Source of the DNA: Firmicutes bacterium UBA5010
GTDB lineage: Bacteria > Bacillota > Clostridia > Tissierellales > Sedimentibacteraceae
DNA: 16,839 bases
Direction of reading: 5' to 3'
Assembly: GCA_002396645.1 (NCBI GenBank)
Contig: DGYI01000072.1
Location: 1-16,839 of the forward strand
Made by a program: the position numbers and the translations under genes. The notes beneath the pieces were generated by a model. That model worked only from the letters and a program-made list of their open reading frames with translations, did no database searches and was not told the DNA's origin. Each line of letters opens with the position of its first letter. Positions within the stretch are counted from its first letter, which is position 1. Positions 1 to 7,136 of the stretch are shown one piece after another.

Positions 1-2
1 AA

Positions 3-47
3 AAATTATCAAAAGTATTGGAAAATGCTTTAAAAAATATAAGTTAG
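3..47 (+). CDS. possible 3' end of an upstream gene (partial)
   Basis: The first bases can be read as the end of a protein finishing LENALKNIS before a TAG at 45-47, which has the look of a C-terminal amphipathic helix. The other two forward frames are also open to nearby stops at 31-33 and 50-52, so the frame is a guess. The strong terminator that follows at 66-107 supports a plus-strand gene ending here. Family and function cannot be told from about 14 residues. Confidence 0.3.
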   Translation, partial: KLSKVLENALKNIS

Positions 48-65
48 CTTAAAACTTATTTAATG

Positions 66-107
66 AAGATAAGATATTTTTTCTGAAAAATATCTTATCT
101 TATTTTT
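66..107 (+). terminator. strong intrinsic terminator of the upstream gene
   Basis: A perfect 16-bp inverted repeat (66-81 with 86-101) closes a 4-base loop TCTG and is followed by ATTTTT. Because the stem is A/T-rich, the T-tract partly lies inside it. It separates the upstream gene from the msrC-like gene. Confidence 0.8.
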
Positions 108-152
108 GAACTTTAGAAATTTAAAATAAATGTAGATTTAAAATACAAAAAC

Positions 153-161
153 TGGTACACT
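153..161 (+). promoter_or_regulatory. weak candidate extended -10 promoter of the fRMsr gene
   Basis: TGG directly precedes TACACT (156-161), resembling an extended -10 element about 28 bases before the start codon. No convincing -35 sequence lies 16-18 bases upstream. It is proposed only because a strong terminator isolates the following gene from upstream transcription. Confidence 0.3.
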
Positions 162-188
162 TTATCTTAAAGGAGAGATAAGATAATT

Positions 189-692
189 ATGATAAAGATT
201 GAAAATTTAAATTTTGAAAGCAAATCAAAATTATATAATTATTTGAATTTAAAAGTTACCGGTCTTGTTTGTGAGAAAAACGATTGGCTATCCAGCTTAT
301 CAAATGTTTCCGCTATTATATGGATGTTATTAAAAGATATTAATTGGGCGGGCTTTTATCTGTACAAAAATGATGAATTAGTATTAGGACCGTTTCAGGG
401 AAAGCCTGCATGCACAAATATTGCTTTAGGCAAAGGGGTATGCGGAACAGCTGCAATCAAATCAGAAACTCAATTAGTAAAAAATGTTAATGAATTTGAA
501 GGACATATATCCTGCGATAGTGATTCCAAGTCGGAGATAGTTATACCGATAGTAAAAAATAACAGACTTATAGGCGTTTTAGACATTGACAGTCCAATAT
601 ATAACAGATTTGATGAAGAAGACAGAAAAGGGCTTGAAAAGCTTGTTGATATACTGACAAATTATATTATATTTCCCGAGAAATTTATTTAA
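189..692 (+). CDS. msrC: free methionine-(R)-sulfoxide reductase, GAF domain (fRMsr)
   Basis: A 167-residue single-GAF-domain protein of the fRMsr family (MsrC/YtsP/YebR), which reduces free L-methionine-(R)-sulfoxide in the cytosol. The family signature is clear: NWAGFYL near residue 52, LVLGPFQGKPAC at 64-75, GKGVCGTA at 81-88 and GVLDIDSP at 129-136. The three cysteines used in catalysis and disulfide relay in this family are present as C75, C85 and C109, with the family's 10- and 24-residue spacing. Length is normal. The ATG is preceded by AAGGAG (170-175), a rather long 13-base spacing. The gene is isolated by the terminator upstream and by the promoter of ridA downstream. A role in repair of oxidised methionine is inferred from the family. 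Confidence 0.9.
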   Translation: MIKIENLNFESKSKLYNYLNLKVTGLVCEKNDWLSSLSNVSAIIWMLLKDINWAGFYLYKNDELVLGPFQGKPACTNIALGKGVCGTAAIKSETQLVKNVNEFEGHISCDSDSKSEIVIPIVKNNRLIGVLDIDSPIYNRFDEEDRKGLEKLVDILTNYIIFPEKFI

Positions 693-789
693 CAATATAG
701 AATGTAAAACATGTTTATGGGATTCATACAATTTGACTTTAAATTCAGAGGAATTTCAAACAATTTTATTTAAATTATCATTAAAATTA

Positions 790-818
790 TTGAAAGGATT
801 TTGAATATACTATATAAT
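790..818 (+). promoter_or_regulatory. sigma-A-type promoter of ridA-folD
   Basis: TTGAAA (790-795) and a perfect TATAAT (813-818) are separated by exactly 17 bases and lie about 35 bases before the ridA start codon. This is one of the best promoter matches in the window and marks ridA-folD as its own transcription unit. Confidence 0.75.
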
Positions 819-851
819 ATAAAATGAAAAATATAAAAATGAGGTGTTCAT

Positions 852-1235
852 ATGAAAAATCAAATGATAAATACTGACAATGCTCCTAAGGCTATAGGAC
901 CATATTCACAAGCAATCAGAACAGGAGATTTGTTATACATATCCGGTCAGATACCTGTTAATCCGGCTACAGGAGAAGTAGTAGAAGATTGTTTTAAGAA
1001 GCAGACAGAACAATGTATGAAAAATTTATTAGCTATATTAAATGAAGCCGGACTTGATTTTACAAATGTTGTTAAAACAAATTTATTTATAACTGATATG
1101 GCTAAATTTGCTGAAGTAAATGAAGTATACGCTACATTTTTTACAGATTATTTTCCTGCAAGAGCTTGCGTTCAAGTAAGTGCTTTGCCTAAAAATGTAT
1201 TGGTTGAAATAGAAGCTGTAGCAAGCTTTAATTAG
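852..1235 (+). CDS. ridA: RidA family reactive enamine/imine deaminase
   Basis: A 127-residue RidA (YjgF/YER057c/UK114) protein, the usual family length. These homotrimers hydrolyse reactive 2-aminoacrylate-type enamine/imine intermediates released by PLP enzymes. The diagnostic features are IGPYSQAI at 15-22, the SGQIP segment at 31-35, the PARACVQVSALP stretch containing the substrate-carboxylate-binding Arg (R104), and VEIEAVA with E120. All residues expected for an active deaminase are present. The start ATG follows GAGGTG (841-846) at 5 bases. folD begins 42 bases after the stop without a terminator between, so the two genes are probably co-transcribed from the promoter at 790-818. Confidence 0.93.
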   Translation: MKNQMINTDNAPKAIGPYSQAIRTGDLLYISGQIPVNPATGEVVEDCFKKQTEQCMKNLLAILNEAGLDFTNVVKTNLFITDMAKFAEVNEVYATFFTDYFPARACVQVSALPKNVLVEIEAVASFN

Positions 1236-1277
1236 CAGAATGTGCTTAGTGTAAGAGATTTTTAAACGGAGGAAATA

Positions 1278-2129
1278 ATGGGTGAATTAATAAAAGGCAA
1301 GCCTGTTGCCGATAAAATTACTGAAGATGCCAGGCTTGAGGTTGAAGAATTAAATAAAAAGGGGATTTATCCCAAACTGAGAATTATTAGAGTAGGTGCC
1401 AGAGAAGACGATTTGTCCTATGAAAGAGGAGCACTTAAAAGAATGTCGAGTTGCGGTATTTTAACAGAGGTTAAAGAACTTCCGCTTGATATAAATCAAG
1501 ATGATTTTATTAATGAAATTAAAAAATCCAATGATGATGAAACCATACATGGAATATTGATTTTCAGACCATTGCCTAAACAGCTTGATGAAAATGTTAT
1601 TAAGTACATAATAGACCCTAAAAAGGATATGGATTGCTTTAGTCCTGTAAATGTAGCTAAGGTAACAGAGGGAGATAGAACAGGATATGCTCCTTGTACT
1701 CCTTCAGCGGTTATGGAAATTCTGAAATTCTATAATGTTGATTTGACAGGTAAAAATGTAGTAGTCTTAGGAAGATCTATGGTTGTCGGAAAACCGCAGG
1801 CTTTGCTTTTACTGCAAGAAAATGCAACTGTTACAATATGCCATTCAAAGACTAAAGAAATTTCAAAAATAGCATCATCTGCTGATGTTGTTATAGCTGC
1901 TATAGGAAAAGCGAAAATGGTTGGTAAGGAATTTATCAAAGAAGGTGCAGTTGTAATAGATGTAGGTATAAATGTAGATGAAGACGGAAATCTTTGCGGG
2001 GATGTAAAAACAGACGAGTGCTTAGAGATTGCGAGCCTTATAACTCCTGTTCCTGCCGGAGTTGGCTCTGTTACTACTTCAGTGCTTGCAAAGCATGTTG
2101 TTAAGGCATGCAAAATTGTTTCCAAATAA
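1278..2129 (+). CDS. folD: FolD-type methylenetetrahydrofolate dehydrogenase, cyclohydrolase residues missing
   Basis: A 283-residue FolD homolog, a cytosolic enzyme of one-carbon metabolism that oxidises 5,10-methylene-THF with NAD(P). The Rossmann part is intact: VVVLGRSMVVGKP at 161-173, ATVTICHS at 183-190, and the C-terminal TPVPAGVGSVTTSVLAKH segment. The folate site is odd. In the usual YVxxKxK motif the sequence reads YERGALK (48-54), so the catalytic Lys (E. coli K54, human K56) aligns with A52. In the usual GILVQLPLP motif it reads GILIFRPLP (92-100), so the partner Gln aligns with F96. The Asp of the KDxD motif is kept (D119). In characterised FolD enzymes the Lys and Gln are required for the cyclohydrolase step, so this is probably a dehydrogenase alone, with a separate cyclohydrolase such as FchA elsewhere; that is inference. 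The ATG follows CGGAGG (1267-1272). Confidence 0.9.
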   Translation: MGELIKGKPVADKITEDARLEVEELNKKGIYPKLRIIRVGAREDDLSYERGALKRMSSCGILTEVKELPLDINQDDFINEIKKSNDDETIHGILIFRPLPKQLDENVIKYIIDPKKDMDCFSPVNVAKVTEGDRTGYAPCTPSAVMEILKFYNVDLTGKNVVVLGRSMVVGKPQALLLLQENATVTICHSKTKEISKIASSADVVIAAIGKAKMVGKEFIKEGAVVIDVGINVDEDGNLCGDVKTDECLEIASLITPVPAGVGSVTTSVLAKHVVKACKIVSK

Positions 2130-2134
2130 AACAA

Positions 2135-2184
2135 AAAACCGAGTATGCTTCTGGGGGGAAGAGGGCACTCGGTTTTGTTGTTTC
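2135..2184 (+). terminator. terminator of ridA-folD
   Basis: A perfect 10-bp stem (AAAACCGAGT at 2135-2144 with ACTCGGTTTT at 2167-2176) begins five bases after the folD stop. It has a 22-base G-rich loop and a T-rich, interrupted tail (TTTTGTTGTTT). Confidence 0.75.
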
Positions 2185-2246
2185 TATAGTAAATATTGTA
2201 TGTCTTGGTATATATATACCTCGAGTTTGTCCTAATAAACAACACC

Positions 2247-2273
2247 AATTGTTAAATAATTGTAATAAATTGT
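2247..2273 (+). repeat. three helically phased AATTGT repeats upstream of the WG-repeat gene promoter
   Basis: AATTGT occurs at 2247-2252, 2258-2263 and 2268-2273, spaced 11 and 10 bases, ending 16 bases before the putative -35 box. They may be a regulator site or an UP-like/curved element; in DNA this A/T-rich chance is also possible. Confidence 0.35.
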
Positions 2274-2289
2274 AAAATTTAAAAAAACA

Positions 2290-2318
2290 TTGTTTTAAAG
2301 CGATAATAATGGTATAGT
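2290..2318 (+). promoter_or_regulatory. candidate promoter of the WG-repeat gene
   Basis: TTGTTT (2290-2295) and TATAGT (2313-2318) with a 17-base spacer lie about 55 bases before the start codon. The folD terminator upstream makes a separate promoter necessary. Confidence 0.6.
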
Positions 2319-2372
2319 TATGAGAAATATATTATATGAAAAACAATATATTGTTTGCACAGGAGGTATCGT

Positions 2373-4256
2373 ATGAACAAATTATATAAAGTTTTAATAA
2401 TTGTATTATGTATGATGATGTTTACTTCAATATATGCATATGCACAGGATTTTGAGTATTGGGATAAGATTATTATATCTGAAGATAAGGAAATTCCTAT
2501 AAAATTTCAGAAAAATGGATTATGGGGATTAATTAATTCTGAGGGCAAAATTTTGACTAATGAATATTGGGATGAAATAGGAGATTATTCTGATGGACTT
2601 TTCTCAGTAAGAAAAGGAATCTTATATGGATTTATAGATAAAAACGGCAAAGTTGCAATCGAGCCTGAATTCGGAAAAGCCACAAAATTCTCGGAAGGTT
2701 TAACTCTATTTAAAAGAGAAGATTTTTATGGTTTTATAGATAAAGACTTTAATATTATAGTAGAGGCTGTTTGGAAAGAAGTTTCTGATTTCACGGATGG
2801 ATTAGCAAAGGTTATTGATTCGACAGGGAAAACAGGCTTTATTGATAAGACTGGGAATATAGTTGTTAAGCCTATATGGGATGGTGCAGGAAGCTTTAAT
2901 GATGGTCTGTGTCCGGTATTGTTAGGTGATAAAATGGGCTTTATAGATAAAAACGGAGATATTAAGATAGATTTAACTTATGATTGGGTAGAAGGCTTTA
3001 AAAACGGTGTATCTAAGGCAGTAATGAAGGGTAAATATGGATTGATAGACCTTAAAAATAATGTAATTACAAGTTTTGAATGGGACTATATAGGGGACTT
3101 CAGGGACGGAATGAATTTAGTTTCCTTAGGTAAAAGCAACGCAAAATATGGTTATGTTAATATAAGCGGAGCATTATCCGTTAAAGCTGTATGGGATAAT
3201 ACCATAGCATTTAATGAGGGTTTAGCTCCGGTTATGAAAGATGGACTTTGGGGTTATGTTGATAAGTCCGGGAAAAATGTTATACCATGTATATATAGTT
3301 ACGCCGGATTGTTTTACAACGGTATTGCAGCCGTATCTGATTCCAACGGAAAGTATATGTTTATAAACAGCTCCGGAAAAAAGATAAATGAAACATTGTG
3401 GGATAACTACGGAAGCTATTTAGGAGGTAAAATAATTCCTGTTAAGAAGGATGGAAAATGGGGATTTATTGATTCTCAAGGGAAAATTCTGACTGAAAAT
3501 ATCTATGATGATGTTTCAAGTTATTTTAATGGATTTACAGGTGTTAAAAAAGATGGAAAATGGGGATTTGTTGATGAAAAAGGAATACTCGCAGTGAATA
3601 CCGTTTGGGATAGAGTTGATAAATTTTGTAATGGCTTGGCAATTGTAACAAAAGGTGATAAACAGACTTTAATCAACAATAAGGGACTATATCCTTTTAT
3701 AAGCAGCGAATTAGCAACTATGGCTAAGATAGGACTTATGCAAGGTGAAGGAAAAGGTATAGACAATGTATATGCCAATAAAAATTCAACAAGGATTCAA
3801 AGTGCTGTAATGGTTCTGAGAATGAACAATCTTGAAGAAAAGGCTCTGAATTATACATCAAGTGAGAATTTCAACGAAGCTAAGTCCTACAGCTGGAAAC
3901 AGGGTGTAAATTTAATGGCATATTTAAAAACTAATCCTCAACTTGGATTTATAGGTGACGGAAGAAATAACTTTAAGCCTGATGATATTCTTACACAAAA
4001 GCAATATGTAAAAGTTATGCTTGAAAATCTCGGATATAAGCAAGATATTGATTTCAAATACAATGATGTTTATAAATTCGCACAATCCATAGGTGTTGAA
4101 ATCAAGGAAAGCAATAAGTTTACGAATAACGATTTAGCTAAAGTTACAATGTTGTTTTTTAATGCTAAAACAAAAACGGGAGAAAAATTAATTGATAAAT
4201 TAATAAAAAATGGTGCTATAGATGAAAAAATTGCTGTTGAAGCAGGACTTAAATAG
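2373..4256 (+). CDS. secreted WG-repeat protein with SLH-like C-terminus
   Basis: A 627-residue exported protein. The ATG at 2373 is chosen because AGGAGG (2361-2366) lies 6 bases before it; an in-frame TTG 18 bases further up precedes that site and is not used. Residues 1-24 form a signal peptide (KLYK, hydrophobic core, AYA before Q25). From about residue 44 to 440 there are 11 clear WG (KWG, PF14903-type) repeats of 32-40 residues, with cores near 51, 85, 119, 154, 188, 222, 259, 293, 328, 363 and 397, plus a degenerate one near 431. Residues 450-627 hold two segments resembling S-layer homology domains (for example GFIGDGRNNFKPDDILTQKQ at 525-544), suggesting attachment to the cell wall. 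Function is unknown; WG repeats are thought to be beta-rich binding modules. The gene is monocistronic and its end overlaps the convergent gene by 8 bases. Confidence 0.82.
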   Translation: MNKLYKVLIIVLCMMMFTSIYAYAQDFEYWDKIIISEDKEIPIKFQKNGLWGLINSEGKILTNEYWDEIGDYSDGLFSVRKGILYGFIDKNGKVAIEPEFGKATKFSEGLTLFKREDFYGFIDKDFNIIVEAVWKEVSDFTDGLAKVIDSTGKTGFIDKTGNIVVKPIWDGAGSFNDGLCPVLLGDKMGFIDKNGDIKIDLTYDWVEGFKNGVSKAVMKGKYGLIDLKNNVITSFEWDYIGDFRDGMNLVSLGKSNAKYGYVNISGALSVKAVWDNTIAFNEGLAPVMKDGLWGYVDKSGKNVIPCIYSYAGLFYNGIAAVSDSNGKYMFINSSGKKINETLWDNYGSYLGGKIIPVKKDGKWGFIDSQGKILTENIYDDVSSYFNGFTGVKKDGKWGFVDEKGILAVNTVWDRVDKFCNGLAIVTKGDKQTLINNKGLYPFISSELATMAKIGLMQGEGKGIDNVYANKNSTRIQSAVMVLRMNNLEEKALNYTSSENFNEAKSYSWKQGVNLMAYLKTNPQLGFIGDGRNNFKPDDILTQKQYVKVMLENLGYKQDIDFKYNDVYKFAQSIGVEIKESNKFTNNDLAKVTMLFFNAKTKTGEKLIDKLIKNGAIDEKIAVEAGLK

Positions 4257-4272
4257 TGATTTCAAGTCCTGC
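4242..4272. terminator. hairpin spanning two convergent stop codons, possible bidirectional terminator
   Basis: A 9-bp stem (GCAGGACTT at 4242-4250 with AAGTCCTGC at 4264-4272) continues inward as AAAT/ATTT with one bulged base and loop AGTG. Both stop codons of the convergent genes lie in it. No T-run touches the stem; the nearest are TTTT about 8 bases away on the plus side and TTTTTT about 11 bases away on the minus side. Confidence 0.5.
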
Positions 4273-5160
4273 CGCACAACTTTTGTCTTTAGCAATCAAT
4301 TTTTTATTCTTATCATATAATGAAATGCTTACATTTGACTTTAAGCTTTCCATTATAGATGAAGACATGGCTGCATTTTTAGGAGAAAATAAAGGTGCAG
4401 CCTTTATTATTTCAGCTTCTATAATGAGATAATATCTGTTATTTTTTAGTATTATTCTTACACCTTGCTCATTAATATTTTCAGCTATAATTTTACTGTT
4501 ATTATAACTTGCAAATCTGTACTCATTATTATCTATTTGCAATATGCAGATAAAACCTTTAAAGCTTTTGTATATAAAAGGAACATCCGCTACCGAGCAC
4601 ATTAAAGAAATACTTTCATTATTGAAATTATTGCATTGAACCCAAACATAGCTTTTAGGAAATGAGCTTCCCATATCCTTTTCTATATAACCCTTAGCTT
4701 CATTAAAGTCAATGATAATTTCATTAATATTTAAGCTTCCTGCAATATCATGACCCATGCTTAATACTTCATGCTTACATTCTAAAAAATTAAAATATTC
4801 AAAAAATCCCATTGCTGTAGGAGCTACCAGATTTCTTTTTATGTCACGCAAATTTTCAAATAAAAGCTGACCTGATATATTTATTTCACCTGATGCTATA
4901 TCAAGCTTTATACCGTTTTTTGAAAAGATATTATTATCGATTTTTATGGTATCGTCTGTAATATATGAAAAGCTGTCTAAGGGATATTTTATATTATATG
5001 ATTTGCAGCTTATTCCATCCATAATCTGAATAAAGCAATGCGCTTTTTCATCATCTGTTTTGGATATACCCGGTATGAAAGAATATATTGTGTTCAAATC
5101 CTTTGATACTATCTTATAAAACCAACCTTCAAAATATTGTTTATTTTTTGATTTATTCAT
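4249..5160 (-). CDS. tocopherol cyclase-like protein (PF14249 type), function unknown
   Basis: A 303-residue cytosolic protein without signal peptide or membrane segments. It matches the tocopherol cyclase-like family by its N-terminal YFEGWFYK (9-16), the central GYIEKDMGSSFPKSY (157-171) followed by WVQCNNF (173-179), and a C-terminal APLFSPKNAAM stretch (255-265) before a Glu-Ser-Leu. In plants and cyanobacteria the family closes the chromanol ring of vitamin E; bacterial members outside phototrophs have no established substrate, and a tocopherol role here is unlikely. Its ATG overlaps the stop of the upstream Rieske oxidoreductase gene (ATGAATAA arrangement, 8 bases), so the two are translationally coupled and probably act together. 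A ribosome binding site AAGGAAG lies 9 bases upstream. The 3' end overlaps the WG-repeat gene. Confidence 0.75.
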   Translation of the reverse strand: MNKSKNKQYFEGWFYKIVSKDLNTIYSFIPGISKTDDEKAHCFIQIMDGISCKSYNIKYPLDSFSYITDDTIKIDNNIFSKNGIKLDIASGEINISGQLLFENLRDIKRNLVAPTAMGFFEYFNFLECKHEVLSMGHDIAGSLNINEIIIDFNEAKGYIEKDMGSSFPKSYVWVQCNNFNNESISLMCSVADVPFIYKSFKGFICILQIDNNEYRFASYNNSKIIAENINEQGVRIILKNNRYYLIIEAEIIKAAPLFSPKNAAMSSSIMESLKSNVSISLYDKNKKLIAKDKSCAAGLEITI

Positions 5161-6706
5161 TTAATAAATCTTCCTTTTTAACAGAGTAATATTTTAACGG
5201 AATAGTTGCCGGACCTTGAATTATATTCCCGTATATATCAAATCTTGATCCATGACATCTGCAATCCCACGTTTTTTCTGCATTATTAAACTTTACTTCA
5301 CATCCTAAATGAGTGCATATCGGCTTTATACAATGAAAGGTCTCATTGTCATCCAAATATACTCCGAGCTTTGCAAGTTTGTGATTTATAATAATTCCGC
5401 TGCAATTTTCAAGAGCAGATAATTCCTCTTTAGAATATATTAAAAATCTTTTAACAAATCCAATAAGGATATTTCCTCCGGATTCCCCAAATTCCTTTAC
5501 CGAGTTTAAATTCATACTAATATGTCTGTTAGGTGAAAAAATATTATTATAGCTTACAGATTTGTGTAAAATACTGTTACTTATTATATTAGCCGCTGCG
5601 GCAGATGTAGTCATACCCCATTTATTATATCCTGTAGAGACATATATATCTTCATGCTTTTTATCAATAGTTCCGATATAAGGCAATTTGTCATAGGTCA
5701 TGCAGTCTTGTGTAGACCATTTAGACACTATCTCAAATTTTGAAAAATTCTTTATTAAATAATCTTCTAAATCTTTGTAACATGTACTTTCCTCGTTGGA
5801 GTCACCTGTACCGACTTTGTGATTACAGCCTCCTACAAGCAAAATATCCTGATTATCATGCTTGTGATATCTCAAGGAGCGAACATTTTTATCTATACTT
5901 AAGTACATTCCGGTGAATTTTTTAACATTTGTTTTACAAGCTATTACATAAGATTTTTCTGCGGATAGCTTCAGAAAAAATGCACCCAGCGTTCTGTCAA
6001 AAGGATAGTGTGAGCTGACTATAATTTTATCGGCATATATATGCCCTTTATCCGTTATAATATCATAGGGCTTATTATCTGATATAATATCAATAGCTCG
6101 TATATTTTCATATATCTGAATATTATTATCAATCAAAATATCTGCAATTTTGAAAAGATACTTTAGAGGATTAAATCTATATTGATTTTTAAGTATCAGT
6201 CCTGCTTCAATGGGGAAGGGCAATTGAAAATTCTCCCTGAGTTCACAATCCATATTGAGCCTCTTGTAAGCTTCATATTCGCTTTTCAGGTCATATATTT
6301 TATTTTTATCGCTTGTGTAAAGTATTGAATCATCGCTTGCAAAATCGCAGTCAATCTTATGTTCGTTAATTATGTCTTTGTATAAAGATATTCCTTCCAA
6401 ATTTGCCATATAATAATCTATTGCCGTATCAAGATTATAATTTCTGATTAAATAATCATAAATCAAATTATGTTGAACAGACATTTTGGCTGTAGTATAT
6501 CCGCTAGCTCCGTATCCCAGTTCTGAAGCATCTATAATTCCTATTTTAAAGCCTTTATTCATTAGCAAATAGGCGGTATTAAGCCCTGATAACCCTCCAC
6601 CTATAATTAATATATCAAATTCTTTGTTCTCAAATATGTTTTTGTCCTTTGCTGTATTTTTAAATTTTGCAGTTTCATGCCAAAATGATTTATAAGGGTG
6701 ACTCAT
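5153..6706 (-). CDS. FAD-dependent oxidoreductase with C-terminal Rieske [2Fe-2S] domain
   Basis: A 517-residue two-domain protein. Residues 30-400 form a DAO-type FAD domain (dinucleotide-binding IIGGGLSGLNTAY at 34-46). Residues about 425-510 form a Rieske domain with both boxes intact: CTHLGC (C464, H466 ligands; C469) and CRCHGS (C482, H485 ligands; C484), with C469-C484 able to form the usual disulfide. This architecture resembles Bacillus YhfW; the substrate is unknown. The start at 6706 is chosen because GGAGG sits five bases upstream; an ATG at 6718 overlaps that site itself. The gene lies 65 bases behind the first SASP stop, after its terminator, and no good separate promoter is seen. 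It overlaps the tocopherol-cyclase-like gene by 8 bases, so an electron-transfer or redox step shared by both products is inferred. Confidence 0.85.
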   Translation of the reverse strand: MSHPYKSFWHETAKFKNTAKDKNIFENKEFDILIIGGGLSGLNTAYLLMNKGFKIGIIDASELGYGASGYTTAKMSVQHNLIYDYLIRNYNLDTAIDYYMANLEGISLYKDIINEHKIDCDFASDDSILYTSDKNKIYDLKSEYEAYKRLNMDCELRENFQLPFPIEAGLILKNQYRFNPLKYLFKIADILIDNNIQIYENIRAIDIISDNKPYDIITDKGHIYADKIIVSSHYPFDRTLGAFFLKLSAEKSYVIACKTNVKKFTGMYLSIDKNVRSLRYHKHDNQDILLVGGCNHKVGTGDSNEESTCYKDLEDYLIKNFSKFEIVSKWSTQDCMTYDKLPYIGTIDKKHEDIYVSTGYNKWGMTTSAAAANIISNSILHKSVSYNNIFSPNRHISMNLNSVKEFGESGGNILIGFVKRFLIYSKEELSALENCSGIIINHKLAKLGVYLDDNETFHCIKPICTHLGCEVKFNNAEKTWDCRCHGSRFDIYGNIIQGPATIPLKYYSVKKEDLLNE

Positions 6707-6739
6707 ATATACCTCCATAAATTATATATTATTATTTAC

Positions 6740-6767
6740 AAAAGAGGAGCACAGAAATTGTGCTCCT
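6740..6767 (-). terminator. terminator of the first SASP gene
   Basis: A 9-bp perfect stem (6745-6753 with 6759-6767, arm AGGAGCACA) with a 5-base loop lies just after the SASP stop on the minus strand and is followed by CTTTTG. It is nearly identical to the terminator of the second SASP gene. Confidence 0.8.
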
Positions 6768-6771
6768 ATCT

Positions 6772-7020
6772 TTATTTCTTTAAATTATGAAAGTCCTTGT
6801 TGATTTGGGGCTTAAATTGAGAGGGCTTATTATTTATAATCATTTTTTCACCCATCTTAACCATCTCCCTTACAGCGAGCCCGTTAACTAATGCAGGATA
6901 CATTTTATCTTGCATATTACTAGTTAATGGTGGTGTATATCCCATTTCCGAGGCTATTTCCATCTTTAGGACATCAACAGCCTTCTTTGCTTCCGGTACA
7001 ACCAGTTTATTCTTAGCCAT
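6772..7020 (-). CDS. alpha/beta-type small acid-soluble spore protein
   Basis: An 82-residue SASP, a forespore protein that coats and protects spore DNA and is degraded at germination. The N-terminal half is canonical: NKLVVPEAKKAVDVLKMEIA (4-23) contains the germination protease (GPR) recognition region MEIASE (20-25). The second DNA-binding region is diverged: NGLAVREMVKMGEKM (46-60) replaces the usual Gly-Gly-containing motif. The tail (61-82) is longer than usual. The start follows AAAGGG about 10 bases upstream. It has a roughly 110-base leader from its sigma-F-like promoter and its own terminator. It is the better preserved member of a tandem pair. Confidence 0.88.
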   Translation of the reverse strand: MAKNKLVVPEAKKAVDVLKMEIASEMGYTPPLTSNMQDKMYPALVNGLAVREMVKMGEKMIINNKPSQFKPQINKDFHNLKK

Positions 7021-7053
7021 TTTTCATCATCCCTTTCATAACATATATCCGTA

Positions 7054-7077
7054 AAAAAACCTACATAAAGGTTTTTT
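7054..7077 (-). other. hairpin in the leader of the first SASP gene
   Basis: AAAAAACCT (7054-7062) and AGGTTTTTT (7069-7077) form a 9-bp perfect stem with a 6-base loop, about 34 bases upstream of the SASP start. The arms end in A6/T6, so it looks like a weak terminator or attenuator on either strand. The second SASP leader has no such element. Confidence 0.45.
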
Positions 7078-7136
7078 CATGGAATCGGGTACATTATTAT
7101 CTAAAATAATTTTTACCCTCACTCAAGAAACAATAA

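Noticed and set aside
733..757. TTGACT and the small AAATTC/GAATTT hairpin after the fRMsr gene
   Set aside because: No -10 box at proper distance, and the 6-bp stem lacks a T-tract, so neither a promoter nor a terminator is supported.
2207..2220. 14-bp palindrome GGTATATATATACC
   Set aside because: Pure alternating A/T centre in an A+T-rich gap, not placed at a promoter element; chance is a sufficient explanation.
1730..2248. 172-codon minus-strand open frame across folD and its terminator
   Set aside because: It lies antisense to a well-recognised gene, has low-complexity Thr/Ser/Phe content, and no ribosome binding site or family motif is seen.
6719..6744. TATAAT on the minus strand (6721-6726) as a promoter of the Rieske oxidoreductase gene
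   Set aside because: No -35-like sequence 16-18 bases upstream; that position falls in the SASP terminator stem.
7037..7080. 14-codon reading frame (start at 7080, minus strand) in the leader of the first SASP gene
   Set aside because: No ribosome binding site; it arises from the A6/T6 hairpin and is better explained by that structure.
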